Part shown: positions 37,142-51,200 of the stretch, in pieces
Layout: every line of letters starts with the position of its first letter
Position numbering within the stretch: position 1 is the stretch's first letter
Assembly (NCBI RefSeq): GCF_041381155.1
Contig: NC_091142.1
Location: 40,473,604-40,537,603 of the forward strand
DNA length: 64,000 nucleotides
Origin: Argopecten irradians
Lineage: Eukaryota > Mollusca > Bivalvia > Pectinida > Pectinidae
Reading direction: 5' to 3'
Program-made: the position numbers and the translations under genes
The notes under the pieces: generated by a model
The model's database searches: none
Told to the model about the DNA's origin: nothing
The model's input: the letters and a program-made list of their open reading frames with translations, nothing else

Positions 37142-39330
37142 TTAAGAGACCGTGCCAATAAGCATCGAGCTTCGTACACTATATTAGTGGAAAGTGTGAA
37201 AATCACAGAAGTTGATGATTGTTTGTTTATTTGTTATATATAAAGAACTAATCATAAAAAGTTGGTTGATATGAAAAAATATTTTTTGTATCCATGGCAA
37301 CCGGGGGTATATACAATTATGTATTTGAAAAAATGCATTAATCTAAAAATAACGAAATTTCTTAAAATTTATGCCATGTTTCATAATGCACAACATTTTA
37401 AATTGATTAAATCCTTATAGGCGTGTGAAAAATTAACAAAAAAATATGTTTTCATAATTTTCTTAAGATCCAAGAGGCCGGAAACCCCCAAAATATTAGT
37501 TAAAATATGTTGAAATGTTGCTAAAATTAAAGAAAAAATTCTCAAAATCCATACATTGCTTGATAATGTTTATTTATACTAAAACAATAAGCATTAATTG
37601 GTTAAAAATAATCAATAATAAAATTGGGTAGAAAAATGAAATTGAAAGAATAAATTATATATTTTTCCTGTGAATTTCCTGAAATTTGGCATAATTTAGC
37701 ATTTGGATTATCTCCCTTGCCAGTGATTGAGTATATAATTACCTCCCTTGCCTGGAACTCTCCATTCATGAAACAACAAAAGGCGATCTATTTACAGAAC
37801 GGCATGTTTTCAAGCCTGCATAAATGTGCTGTTAACTATGTTTTTGGCCTTAATATGTGCGGAGGAATGGAGAAGAAGTGACAGGATTACTTTTGGTAAG
37901 TTTTTTTTTATTATGCAAATGTTTTAATGAGACAGAAATTGAATGAATTCCAACAAAAATCACTTCATATATTTTATTCTATTGCCGGTTCCATTCTTTA
38001 ATTTCTTGTTAGTTGGCCTAACAGTTGTATGTTGTACTTAATGGAAAATACTTATTTTCATAACATAACCTTATAGCTATATATATTTTGTTGAGAGTAC
38101 ATTAATCAGTGGCAGAATCAAAGACAATTCCGGTGGGGGTGGAGGGGGCGGTTGCCTGATTGTCAAAACTTTTTCAACCCTTCTGGATCCATCACTGATT
38201 ATGACCATATGGTAAAGATAAATTGATGAAAATTTTGAAGAGAAACTGACTATTTTATAATATCTAGAATAATCTAGGTGTATAAGTTATTATAGATATA
38301 CATGAAAAAATAAAAATTAAAAAACATGCAATATTTAGTAAGTGTAAGTAACTTATTAAATTATTAATATCTTGAATGAATGATTGTTGGATATTCCTTT
38401 TCTGTTTTCAGTTTCTGTACGTCCTTTAAGTGCTCTACAGCTATTTATTACTGTAATTCGTTAGTAGTACAGGAATTATTTCTTATGTAGACTCTATATA
38501 AATGCACTATATCATGTATTATGTAGAAACATTTACATACCGGTATATAAAATTATTTTTATGTATAGTCAGACAAAACAGAAATGATTTCAAGTACTCT
38601 AATACTAGTAATATAGGTTACTGATTGTTCTCTTAACAAGAATATTTCATATTGTGACATTTTAAATATTTAAGATAACGATATAAAAGACTGACACCCC
38701 AGTGCTTAAACCAATATGTGTTTAAAACACCAACCTGGAAACAGTCGGTACAGTCTGTATAACTTAAGTGTCAATGTTTCTTGAACAGTAAAACACGGAT
38801 GAATTGAATCATTGGATGTTTTACTGCAATTTATATCATTTAATTGTTCCACCATAAAACATACACAAACGTGTACCTACATATGTGTGTGTGTGTTTTT
38901 AATGTAGTGTCCCTCTGACCATCCGTACAAACTTTTCTGTCTCTAATTCTGATTCTATTAAGCTTAATTTGTTAAAATGTTGACTCTGAAACTTGTGCTG
39001 CCCATGGCAATATTATCTGTATCATTTCATTTTGCAAACATTCATTCTGTTTTAGAAATCAATTAGTAGTAAATTTTAAATATTTTTTTTTCTATTTTTA
39101 CTTCTAGAATGACATCTGCATTAAAAGACTCAGTGGATCAGGTATTGCTGATGGACCAATTGTCAAGGCGTACCAAGTTAAGAAAGTTCCACAAAATACC
39201 AGTGCGAGACCCATAGTACTTGTACATACCACCGAAGGCGCTTGTTCTATACTTAAAATACATGGAGTTCTGTCTAGCAGACATTTTATCACTCTACTTT
39301 CACCAAGCAATTGATATGAAGCTGGATACT

Positions 39331-39535
39331 CTTAATATTAGTTTAACGTCCTTTTAATAGCCAGAGTCGTTTAAGGACGTGCAAGGTTTGTTGGTGGGGG
39401 AAAGCCGGCCTACCCGGAGAAAAACCACCAACCAGCAGTCAGTACCTGGCAACTGCCCCACATGGAATTCGAACCCGCATCCAAGAGGTGGAGGGCTTGT
39501 GGTAATATGTCGGGACATCTTAACCACTGTGCAGA
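39331..39535 (-). mobile_element. tRNA-headed SINE, about 205 bp
   Basis: On the minus strand it begins with CTGCACAGTGGTTAAGATGT and has a GGGTTCGAATTCC B box. A conserved middle follows (GGTTTTTCTCCGGGTAGGCC, GGCTTTCCCCCACCAACAAA), and it ends at GGACGTTAAACTAATATT. A related plus-strand copy is at 56088. The full head (GGCCGCGATGGCCGGGAGG, then TTAAG, in that copy) is like a Leu/Ser-type tRNA. It is inserted in the 4.2-kb TTAA element. Related SINEs with conserved central domains are widespread in molluscs (established in general; the subfamily is not assigned). Confidence 0.7.
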
Positions 39536-39552
39536 CTCTTAGTTGTGAACTG

Positions 39553-39643
39553 ACCAACACAGTTTGGTGAAGTGTGTGATATCAAAAGACCAAAGTGACC
39601 AACACAGTTTGGTGAAGTGTGTGATATCAAAAGACCAAAGTGA
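39553..39643. repeat. 45-bp tandem duplication
   Basis: The sequence GACCAACACAGTTTGGTGAA and its continuation to CCAAAGT occurs twice head to tail without visible changes, right beside the SINE end. It is a recent small duplication. Confidence 0.75.
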
Positions 39644-39844
39644 TGCTTATTAATTCAGATAAATTAATAAGCTTAGAGTGTGTTGGTTGTAATTTCAGTT
39701 TGGAACAGATACTTTCACAAAATGAGTCTACAGAGATCTGTTATCAAGCCATATGGACAAAACATTTTAGTTGAATTTTTTTAATGAGGACATCAAATGT
39801 TGTGAAAGGATGTTTAATAAAGATATTTCAGTCTGGTGAGGGTA

Positions 39845-40395
39845 TGTTGAATGATGGCATACAAGTTTATAGTGTGATGACTGATGTAATAAGTGTATGT
39901 TTACAGTCAAGTAATTATGACTGATGAGAAGCAAAAGTTATAGTGTGATGAGGGCATACGTTTACACTCTGATGACTGATGTCTCAGTAATGATGAGGGC
40001 ATAAGATTATAGTGTGATGACTGCTTAGGGCATAAGTTTACAGGGTGATGATTGATGAGGGCATAAGTTTACAGTTTGGTGACTGATGAGGGCATAAGTT
40101 TATAGTGTGATGATTGATTAGGGCATAAGTTTACAGTGTGATGACTGATGAGGGCATAAGTTTATAGTGTGACGACTGATGAGGGCACAAGTTTATAGTG
40201 TGACGACTGATGAGGGCCCAAGTTTATAGTGTGACGACTGATGAGAGCACAAGTTTATAGTGTGATGACTGATGAGGGCATATTTTTATAGTGTGATGAC
40301 TGATGAGGGCATAAGTTTATTGTGTGATGACTGATGAGGGCACAAGTTTATAGTGTGATGACTGATGAGGGCATATGTTTATAGTGTGATGACTT
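39845..40395. repeat. 31-bp minisatellite, about 17 copies
   Basis: The unit is GACTGATGAGGGCATAAGTT followed by TATAGTGTGAT. The middle copies are the most regular and the edges are diverged. It lies inside the 4.2-kb TTAA element. Confidence 0.8.
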
Positions 40396-41377
40396 TTTTA
40401 TTATATAAGCTGAATAAAAGTTGGCAAAAGAATTTCTATTGATGCAGTTGTGTCTCTATATCTGCCTTTTCCCTCAAATCCATTTACATATATATTATAT
40501 GGTTTGGTGAAAGGAATTAACTGTATTTTTGCTGTCAAGTAATGTCACAGTTCACATATTATAGTGACAATATAATTATTTCTATTTGAAAGAGGAGGCA
40601 GTAGAAATATAAGTAATAATAAGCTGTTGCTAAGGAATAAATAGTGTTGCTAGAGATATTTTCGATGACAAATGGTCCTAAAATTTCACTTTTTATATAT
40701 AATTAATCAATTTTAAGCATACTCAATAAGCTTCCAGCAGTGATATTTTTTTTTTGAATGAAACAAATACAACATTGAAAGAATAACAAACAGAAATGAC
40801 CCTATTTTTCTAATAAAAATGTGTAAAAATGACCTAATTTCAGTCATCCATTAAGAAAACAGATTAAATTTTCTACCCAATTTTATTTTTTCTTTCATTA
40901 CTTAAACATCCATTAATGATCCTCAGTAATATAAATTGCATGGCAAATGTACGGATTTTCCATAATTTTTCAACAAAAAGTACACATTTTTCGTCAATTT
41001 TTGGAAGTCAGGGATGTGGCTATTTACTGTTACCATAGCAACCATCCTATAATTTTGGATTGTTTATTGATGATTTTTTTTAATCAAATATACTTCATAT
41101 TATGAAAATATATTGTTTTCATACAAATGTCATTTTTATAAATGCTTGAATTTTCCATACAAATATCCTGCTTTTTCAACATTTTTCCAATTATGAGACC
41201 TTGTTGCCATGGCAACCAAATTTCCATGCCAATCAGTAAAAATGGCCTTCCAAACATCTTAATTCTTTATGGAATTTGTTTCTTAGCCAAAGGGGGTTAC
41301 TTTAAAGTATATAATTTGAATTTCTATTTTTTTCACTTTCCACCTAAAGCTTGATGCTTATTGGCACGGCCTCTTAA

Positions 41378-42291
41378 TTGTTCATTCAAATGAAGATAAA
41401 TAACGATAAAAGACAGTTATAGGTCTTCCTAATGTTACATGTATGATGTCTTTCCTAACACAGATTATCAGCTATCTCCGTCATGCTGGTACGGCGTTAG
41501 AATTACATTGAAGGCGACTAAATTTGTGACATATATTGCATATATTTTCTGTTCTATGAAAATTATGGTTTTTTTCCATTGCATCCTCTTTGTAGCGCCT
41601 CGCTTTTGGTGTGAACCATAAGACCATGCGATGAAGGCTTTGGATTCTTTTCAGGTCAAAAAACAACTTATAGTCCATAAAATGACATTTTTTAGCTTGG
41701 GCGTTTTCATTTATGTAGTTGGATCAATTATGCCAAAGTTATTCTTTTAATACATTACAGACGAATTTATGATTTAACACCGTTTTCAGGCGAGTTTTGA
41801 AAACACTCGTCCTTGTTACTGCAGAACCGTCAGAATACAAACCAGTTGTTTCCCAGGTTCTAATAAAATCTTCAGTGGAAGAGGAGTGCAGCAGTTTGAG
41901 CAGTTAATGTGACCAGATGGGGCGTTCGTTAGGTGTCTAACACTAGTAAATGGACACGAGTCCCACTCATACCGCAGGATGAGTACCACTTTTACCGTGA
42001 CACATATAGTCCTCCAAAACAGATTATGTACACGTCGCATATATATTAGGGAAGCGAGCCTGTAAGAGGACTTACAGCAAATTCAACTACCCTACATGAC
42101 TGTATATTGGATCCGTAGCCACACTGCATACTATAAATCTATTTGATAAATGTTGGTTGGTCTTTTTGTTGTCATCTTCACATTATTTGATTAGCTCCCG
42201 CGCATGTGTCACATCTAGTAACATGGATAGTGACACACCGTAGATGTACCTATAAAGACAGTGGTAATTGCTGGTAACATCTGTTTGATCA
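41378..42291. other. no gene seen with confidence
   Basis: There may be an upstream exon of the gene that follows: an acceptor-like CCTAACACAG at about 41463 opens a frame reading YQLSPSCWYGVRITLKATKF. No donor or phase link supports it, so it is not called. Confidence 0.3.
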
Positions 42292-45200
42292 ATGTTAATA
42301 AACTTGTTACATGTCTTCTGCTTGAAAGGCTGGGTTCTGGGAAGCTCGCTATTTATAGATCTGCCTATGTATTCATACTACCTTGGTAGCACCTCAACAT
42401 TTAATTCGCCATCCGTTGTGATAATGAATGTTTTGGGAAAGAGAAACCATTCCAGTAAGCAAGGATTTATAAGTGAGACGTCCTTGCAGTAAGTATAATT
42501 CCATTAACAAACGTATTGATAATTCACTATCGTTTTATTTTAATAATGTCTCTCTTGTTTTCATCAATATAAAAAATATATTATGTTTCAGCTGTGAGGT
42601 CCGGATGCAGTGAAGCGTAACAATGGTGTGTATCACTAGTGTGCTTCAGGCCCCAATCCAGTCCTTCCTCCGTCCATCCATGTGGGTACCCGGATGTAAA
42701 AAGTTACACTCCCACACAGAAATGTAAATAATTTAGAAACGTTTATATTTATAAGGAATATTTATATATTTTCACACTAAAAGCACATTGTTTAAATGTG
42801 TTGCACTAAAAGACGTTGGTGTCACATATTGAATTTATCTTTGAACTATTTGTTGAAATTTGAAAACAATTCAAAAGTATGGCCATCCCAAAAATGCATG
42901 AAAGTATAGTATATCAGTTGAGACTAACTTCCCATAGAGCAATGGAATGGGAAGGCCAACTATTATCGGTAATGTCGAAAGGGCCAAACCAATGTTGAGG
43001 TAGAGGGATGGTCAAACTATAGATTACAAATGTAAATGTCTGCAAAATAAGTAAAGTTTTAGTGGGTTTTTTTATTATTATTTTCATTTAAACATTGGAG
43101 ATAACAGAACCAAATGCTGGCGTAAGTCACATCGATTAGGTAAATGTTGCAAGGACAACGAGAGATTGACAAGAATTTTAATTGAAATCGATCATACTAA
43201 GTTCGGAGACATTTCAGATTAAACTTACCAGAATGTCACAATTGACAAAATGTCAATATTAGGCTAAGCAATTTAATGTATAACTTAAGAGATTTTTTAT
43301 TTTAGGTGGAGATCCGACTCCGTCGGGTCAGACGCACTACTAAAGGACATTATCGACACCGTCCCTGAACTGACTAGCAACGACTCAACCAAATCGACAT
43401 ACGTAGTGAACAAGGTAAGTAAGGCGCTGGTCAAAATAACCCAGAATCAAACGTCAATCATCTATAAATATATTGACTATTTGATGTATATGTTGGGTGA
43501 AACAGTATTGTGACAGCATGAATTATATCCTCTTGTCATGTCCTTGACAAATAAATACATTTGAACTAAAAGCGATCGTTTGCCATCTATTTTTGCTGTA
43601 GTAGCAGATTATATGACAAAGGAAGTGGGAGTAAGGTAATCGTTTTGGCTTATGTTGCCCCAACTTCGCTAGGCAAGGGTATTCGGTACGATATTTTCAT
43701 TGTTTCAGGAAGAGTATCGTACTGAATGTCCTTGGCTAGCGAAGTTGATGTTGCCCAATATGTTGTACAAACTGATTGACAGTAACATCTTGCAAAACAT
43801 GTTTAACAGACGTATTTATAAACGCTTTAACAGACGTATTTATAAACACTTTAACAGACGTATTTATAAACGCTTTAACAGACGTATTTATAAACGCTTT
43901 AACAGACGTATTTATAAACGCTTTAACAGACGTATTTATAAACGCTTTAACAACGTATTTATAAACGTATAACAGACGTATTTATAAACGCTATAACAGA
44001 CGTATTTATAAACGCTTTAACAGACGTATTTATAAACGCTTTAACAGACGTATTTATAAACGCTTTAACAGACGTATTTATAAACGCTTTAACAGACGTA
44101 TTTATAAACGCTTTAACAGACGTATTTATAAACGCTTTAACAGACGTATTTATAAACGCTTTATAGCATTCATGAATAGGGAACGACATGTAAATATTCT
44201 CTGAATCATTAGCAATACATTACCTTATATATAAATAATACCTTTTCCAGGTCCTCATTAAAAATGTCTATTGATGGGCAAGTAGGCGAAATATGAATCA
44301 CCGTACGTATTTGGAGGTATTCACTCCCAAAGAAGACAAAATAGAACTCCTGGTCCAACCAAACAAATTTAGTTTCATTTCCCACAATGTTCGGTTACAA
44401 GAAGCTGTTTTAAGTTGTGCTTTAAGAGTAGGTTTCGTAGTGAAATATTTCCTTGTTAAACTTTTGTTTATTTGGTTTTGTTTGTTTGTTTGTTTGTTTG
44501 CATTTGCACCAGGTGGACGAGGAAAGAGGTTATGTAAGGATATTTGCATTTACCCGGGCGAACTGGCTAGATGTAATGGAATTTACTTTGAGGGGAAACA
44601 AATTACAGGTAATTCGTTATAGATCGTTTCTCTTGCTGGAAAACATTTGTTTCAAAAACCAATGCTTTCGTTTTTAAACCTACTGTAAAAGTCATGCATT
44701 ATGCATGTACATATTTGATGTTTTCTATTTTATTCGATTTACAGGCGCACTCATTTTCTAGTGGGTTTTTACCTCTGTCCATCCCACTCGCAGTCATTTT
44801 GAATTGTGTAAGTATGCGAACTCTTTACTTTGGGTATGGGTCGAGGGGCAAGTACCTATGAATTCACGATGATCTTATCCGTGAAGTGTACTGTATGACC
44901 TGTTGACTGTTGACTGTCGTGGAGGACTTTGATTGTGTCGTCAACAGCTCTGACTCATTTGTAGTTCGTGTGTGGATTATCTCTTTCAAATTAATTAACG
45001 AGTGGACTTTAAATGGTTGACATGTAATATTTTTATGTAGTTTTTTTTGTGGTTTGTTGTTCGGTTGTAGTTGGTCTATATAGCTGTAGTTGGTTCTGAA
45101 ATAATAGTCAAGCCATCAATAAGGTTCAGAGGTTTATTGGTCATGATGTTTCATAATTCAAAACATACAATCGAAATTAATAAATCATAATTTACATTGT

Positions 45201-48200
45201 AGTAGTTCAATACAAATTATTTTCTAAGTAATATAAACTGATTACAATATTGAATAAACAATTCTTTTGTTCTGGGGAAATACTCATAAAATGGGGGGAA
45301 ATAATTATTTTATGGTAGAGTACATAATATACGCTTTGCGTGAAAGGAGCCGACGGGAAAATTAACAATATTAAAATCTTAATTATAAGTAATTCAATAA
45401 ATTGACCAACTACAGATTTTAGCAAAACAAGATAATTTCTTAATATGAAATAATCAAAGCAATAGCAATGAGCATTTAATGACATTACTTCCGAAGATGA
45501 CAACATCACCGATGCTCTTAATTATAATAAAATACAGAAAGATTTATGAGTAAATATGCTAATTCTAAAGACAATAACCTAGTTATGGCTAACAATTCCA
45601 TGACTACAACATGTAATAATTTCATATTTACAACAAGTATTAAAAACAAACAGGTCACGGCTGTTGTATCAAAATAATCATGTCTGTTCAAGAAGATTTA
45701 TTATTTAAATCCTAATGATCTATATTCCTACAATAATTAACATATGCCGATATTATTATAATTAAAATGATCATATTTACAAAGATAAACCATTATAATT
45801 AATCTGTAAAGTTAATGTTACACAGCGCAATGTAAAGAGACGTATACGTAACTCAATAGGTTTAAATACAATATGGCGGTCTCCGCTTTGCGGGACCTTA
45901 TCAAAGATGGTTAATTACAATTATATTATCGACTTCCATAATTAAGATAGATTTCTAACATATAAGTAACTTAGGACGATAATAAGATTAAATTATCATC
46001 AATTCCAATTATTTACTTTTGAGTTTGAAATACATTTTACAATCATAATACCTGATTAATCGCATTGTGTTATTAAGTACAAAAATAATAATTAAATCAA
46101 TGAATAATTGACAATTTGAAGATATACAGTTAATAAGTAATCATAATAGTAAAAATAGGTTATAAACAAATGTATACAATAACATAGAATTTCTTACCTG
46201 AAATAATAGTCAAGCCATCAATAAGGTTCAGAGGTTTATTGGTATTGACCATTTAAGCCTCTACTCTTATATAGACACTGGATGGCTACAGGTGATAATC
46301 ACACGCAAACCGGCTTTTTCAGCTAAAATTTTGACAGCCGACACGAAAACAATGGTGACCGCTGTACGGTGCCAAAGGGTAAAAAACATATTCCATGACA
46401 ATAAGATAGGTTCCGCTATCACTTAAGTAATCTTCACATTACGTGTGATTTCCTTTGATTAACAATTTCAAGATGACCGAAACATCCGGAAGTTAATCTC
46501 CCTTTTGAATTCATACGTGTCGGTCAGAACGATTTATTGACTTCAAATATATTGATGGCTAATTGATAAGCCGACACACTTTTCTCATATCAATGTTTAA
46601 ATGAAATGTGTTACACACACTGATAAATATATATACACACAATATACCTTAGCTATAAAATGATACTTTTGAAAGTTCAATGTGTTTACAAATAATCATT
46701 AGTTTCATAAGGGTAAAATATTCCTTATGATAATACAACGATAATGTAACAATAATAAGTTGATTTTATATTTGCACATTCTATCAAAAAATTTTCAGAT
46801 GATTTTGTAATAATTAATTTTCTCGTTGTTTCTGGCTTTCTGATTGGCCTATTCATTTTTTTATCATTCCACGATGAAAAAAAATATCCGAGAATGGCGC
46901 GGAAACCCGACGTTATCGTGACGTCACAATAGAAACATTGACGTTGCGTATTGATTTGGAAAAAATAATCCCTTGGAAAAAATCAATGGAATCGTACGTG
47001 TAAACGTATTTCATTTTATAAAGTAGCCTGGAAAATTAATTATAAGCGTTGAAGTCACTATTTTTTAATTTCATCGGGGTATGAAATAAATTTTGTTTGC
47101 AAACTTTTGTGAGAATCTGCTACGCGGATTCACACAGTTTGCAGACAAAATTTCTTTCATACCCCGATGAAATTAAAAAATAGTGACTCCAATGCTTAAA
47201 TGAACATACATCTCAAGCTTATGAGTCAAAAGGCTCTAAGTCATTAGAGATATTGAATGTAAAAATCTGTGAAAAAATAATGTATTACACTGTACAATCA
47301 ATATTTTTATTAATTGCGGAAATTTTTATTATCAATAGACTTTTTTTACCAGGAAATGATACCTGTTGTACCGTTTACTATTTAGGTTTAAGAGTGTTGG
47401 TATATACCGTGTTCCTGGGTCTTTTGTTGTGACAAGCATAAATCAACAACAAAGCATGAAAATAGTCTGAACATAATACGAAATCAATCTTTGAGATAAA
47501 AACATTATAAATTAATGAAGGGATGTGATTTAGTTTTGACGAAGTGTCCTGTGTTTTCCCCCATGTGATGGACAACCATTGTTGCCATGAAATTATAGAC
47601 ACTCATTCAACATTACATTACTTCCTTATTACGGTTTTTACGTTTAAGCCTACCGACACAAAAGAAACCCGAACAATTGATGAGTTTTATGTTAATACGG
47701 TGATGAATGGATCACTTTATCATTGGAACACATTTCTCTCTCAGCTGTTTGTTGTGTAGCAAAATGTAACGCGATTGATCGTATATTCGCATGTGCTTGA
47801 TTTATACGGTATGTTAATCTTTGAATACATATATTGTATTTATTCTTATATTGAAATATATTTACATACAAAACATAGACTATTTGGGAATTGGAAAACA
47901 AGCTTAAAGCTATTATAAATTCCTGTTTTAGATTGAGTAACATCATAACGCCTATTTTATCATTTATACAGTGTATTAATCTTTGGATACACATATTGTA
48001 TTAGATTACCTACCATCCCCTAAAATATCACCTATTTTATCATTTATACAGTGTGTTAATCTTTGGATACACACATTGTATTAGATTACCTACCATCCCC
48101 TTAAATATCACATATTTTATCATTTTTACAGTGTGTTAATCTTTGGATACACATATTGTATTAGATTACCGACCATCCCCTATAATATCACCTATTTTAT

Positions 48201-51200
48201 CATTTATACAGTGTGTTAATCTTTGGATACACACATTGTATTAGATTACCTACCATCCCCTTAAATATCACATATTTTATCATTTTTACAGGGTGTAAAT
48301 CTTTGGATACACACATTGTATTAGATTACCGACCATCACCTATAATATCACCTATTTTATCATTTATACGGTGTGTTAATTTTTGGATACACATATTGTA
48401 TTAGATTACCTACCATCCCCTATAATATCACCTATTTTATCATTTATACAGTGTGCTAATCTTTGGATACACATATTGTATTAGATTACCGACCATCACC
48501 TATAATATCACTTATTTTATCATTTATACAGTGTGTTAATTTTTTGATACACATATTGTATTAGATTACCGACCATCACCTATAATATCACTTATTTTAT
48601 CATTTATACAATGTGTTAATCTTTGGATACACATATTGTATTAGATTACCGACCATCACCTATAATATCACTTATTTTATCATTTATACAGTGTGTTAAT
48701 TTTTTGATACACATATTGTATAAGATTACCGACCATCACCTATATAATATCACCTATTTTATCATTTTTACAGTGTGTTAATCTTTGGATACACATATTG
48801 TATTAGATTACCTACCATCCCCTATAATATCACCTATTTTATCATTTATACAGTGTGTTAATTTTTGGATACACATATTGTATAAGATTACCTACCATCA
48901 CCTATAATATCACCTTATTTTATCATTTATACAGTGTGTTAATCTTTGGATACACACATTGTATTAGATTACCTACCATCCCCTATAATATCACCTATTT
49001 TATCATTTATACAGTGTGTTAATTTTTGATACACATATTGTATTAGATTACCTACCATCCCCTATAATATCACCTATTTTTATCATTTATACAGTGTGTT
49101 AATCTTTGGATACACATATTGTATAAGATTACCTACCATCCCCTATAATATCACCTATTTTATCATTTATACAGTGTGTTAATTTTTTGATACTCATATT
49201 TGTATTAAGATTACCTACCATCCCCTATAATATCACCTATTTTATCATTTATACAGTGTGTTAATTTTTGGATACACATATTGTATAAGATTACCTACCA
49301 TCCCCTATAATATCACCTATTTTATCATTTATACAGTGTGTTAATCTTTGGATACACATATTGTATTAGATTACCTACCATCACCTATAATATCACCTAT
49401 TTTATCATTTATACAGTGTGTTAATTTTTGGATACACATATTGTATAAGATTACCTACCATCACCTATAATATCACCTATTTTATCATTTATACAGTGTG
49501 TTAATTTTTGGATACACATATTGTATAAGATTACCTACCATCACCTATAATATCACCTATTTTATCATTTATACAGTGTGTTAATCTTTGGATACACATA
49601 TTGTATAAGATTACCTACCATCACCTATAATATCACCTATTTTATCATTTATACAGTGTGTTAATCTTTGGATACACATATTGTATAAGATTACCTACCA
49701 TCACCTATAATATCACCTATTTTATCATTTATACAGTGTGTTAATCTTTGGATACACATATTGTATAAGATTACCTACCATCCCCTATAATATCACCTAT
49801 TTTATCATTTATACAGTGTGTTAATTTTTGGATACACATATTGTATAAGATTACCTACCATCCCCTATAATATCACCTATTTTATCATTTATACAGTGTG
49901 TTAATCTTTGGATACACATATTGTATAAGATTACCTACCATCCCCTATAATATCACCTATTTTATCATTTATACAGTGTGTTAATTTTTGGATACACATA
50001 TTGTATAAGATTACCTACCATCACCTATAATATCACTTATTTTTATCATTTATACAGTGTGTTAATTTTTTGGATACACATATTGTATTAGATTACCGAC
50101 CATCACCTATAATATCACTTATTTTATCATTTATACAGTGTGTTAATTTTTGGATACACATATTGTATTAGATTACCGACCATCACCTATAATATCACTT
50201 ATTTTATCATTTATACATGTGTTAATTTTTGGATACACATATTGTATTAAGATTACCGACCATCACCTTATAATATCACTTATTTTATCATTTATACAGT
50301 GTGTTAATTTTTGGATACACATATTGTATAACAACCTACCATTTTTTATTACCTACATTGTTAGATTACCCCTTAAATATCACATATTTTATCATTTATA
50401 CAGTGTGTTAATCTTTGGATACACATATTGTATAAGATTACCGACCATCCCCTATAATATCACCTATTTTATCATTTATACAGTGTGTTAATTTTTGGAT
50501 ACACATATTGTATAAGATTACCTACCATCCCCTATAATATCACTCTTACTTTATAATGGTATATCAATGTACATGTTTTAATTCTATATATAACTATAGA
50601 TGCAGATAATATTACTCCGTGTTAAGGTGTTATTAGTTTTTTCATGTGTATATATGGACCCAGACATCAACTTAGATTCAAATTAAGTAGCTGATTCATG
50701 GCGTATGACAACATATGATTAACGTATCGCCTATATCCATATACATGGATGATTTTTATCTAAAATCCAGCGACAGATTGGGATCCTGGTTAGTCTGTAC
50801 TTATAAATATCTCAAACATGAATATTAATATCATCATTTGATACACATCGCTTCGTAGTTAAATATGGATAAAGCGGAACTTTGCTAACTTTTCTCTCTA
50901 GAAACACAGGGCTATAAGTTATATATTCAAATCGCGAACTTCATCGCCTCAAAGATGAACAAGGTATGTTAATTAGTGTTAATCTCGAAAGACATAAAAT
51001 CGCGAAAACAAATTTCCGCGTAAATGGTATGATTTATGGTACGACTTTAGAAAAGATTTTTGGAGTCCACATCTTATAGAGATCATCTATCTTTTGCTGT
51101 ACAGTTCACCTTTTTGATTTCTGGACAAAGCATATAATCTTCTCAACATCTCTTTGATTTATTCTACAAATTTTGTATTCAGTTCGTTTAAATCAGTTCC

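Larger units (their letters stand above)
37146..41373. mobile_element. 4.2-kb TTAA-flanked element with long inverted ends
   Basis: The left end GAGACCGTGCCAATAAGCAT (then CGAGCTT) and the right end, inverted, GAGGCCGTGCCAATAAGCAT (then CAAGCTT) are near-identical. TTAA lies directly outside each (37142-37145 and 41374-41377). Weaker inverted similarity continues about 500 bp inward: GTGGAAAGTG, CCATGGCAAC and ATAAAATTGGGTAGAAAA all appear on the left near 37190, 37293 and 37618 and inverted on the right. TTAA flanks suggest piggyBac-type mobilisation (inference). No transposase frame remains. The interior carries a SINE, a 45-bp duplication and a 31-bp minisatellite. Confidence 0.6.

Noticed and set aside
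37146-41373. An active piggyBac transposon
   Set aside because: TTAA flanks and inverted tips fit, but no transposase frame exists anywhere within it.
42589-42620. Exon at CTGTGAGGTCCGG as part of the 42-53 kb gene
   Set aside because: An acceptor-like TTTCAG precedes it, but including it gives a stop within eight codons, whereas skipping to 43306 keeps phase and an open frame.
43700-44189. Open frames with FNRRIYKR- or NTSVKAFI-type repeats as repeat proteins
   Set aside because: They arise on both strands from a 24-bp minisatellite whose length is a multiple of three, inside an intron of a phase-supported gene.
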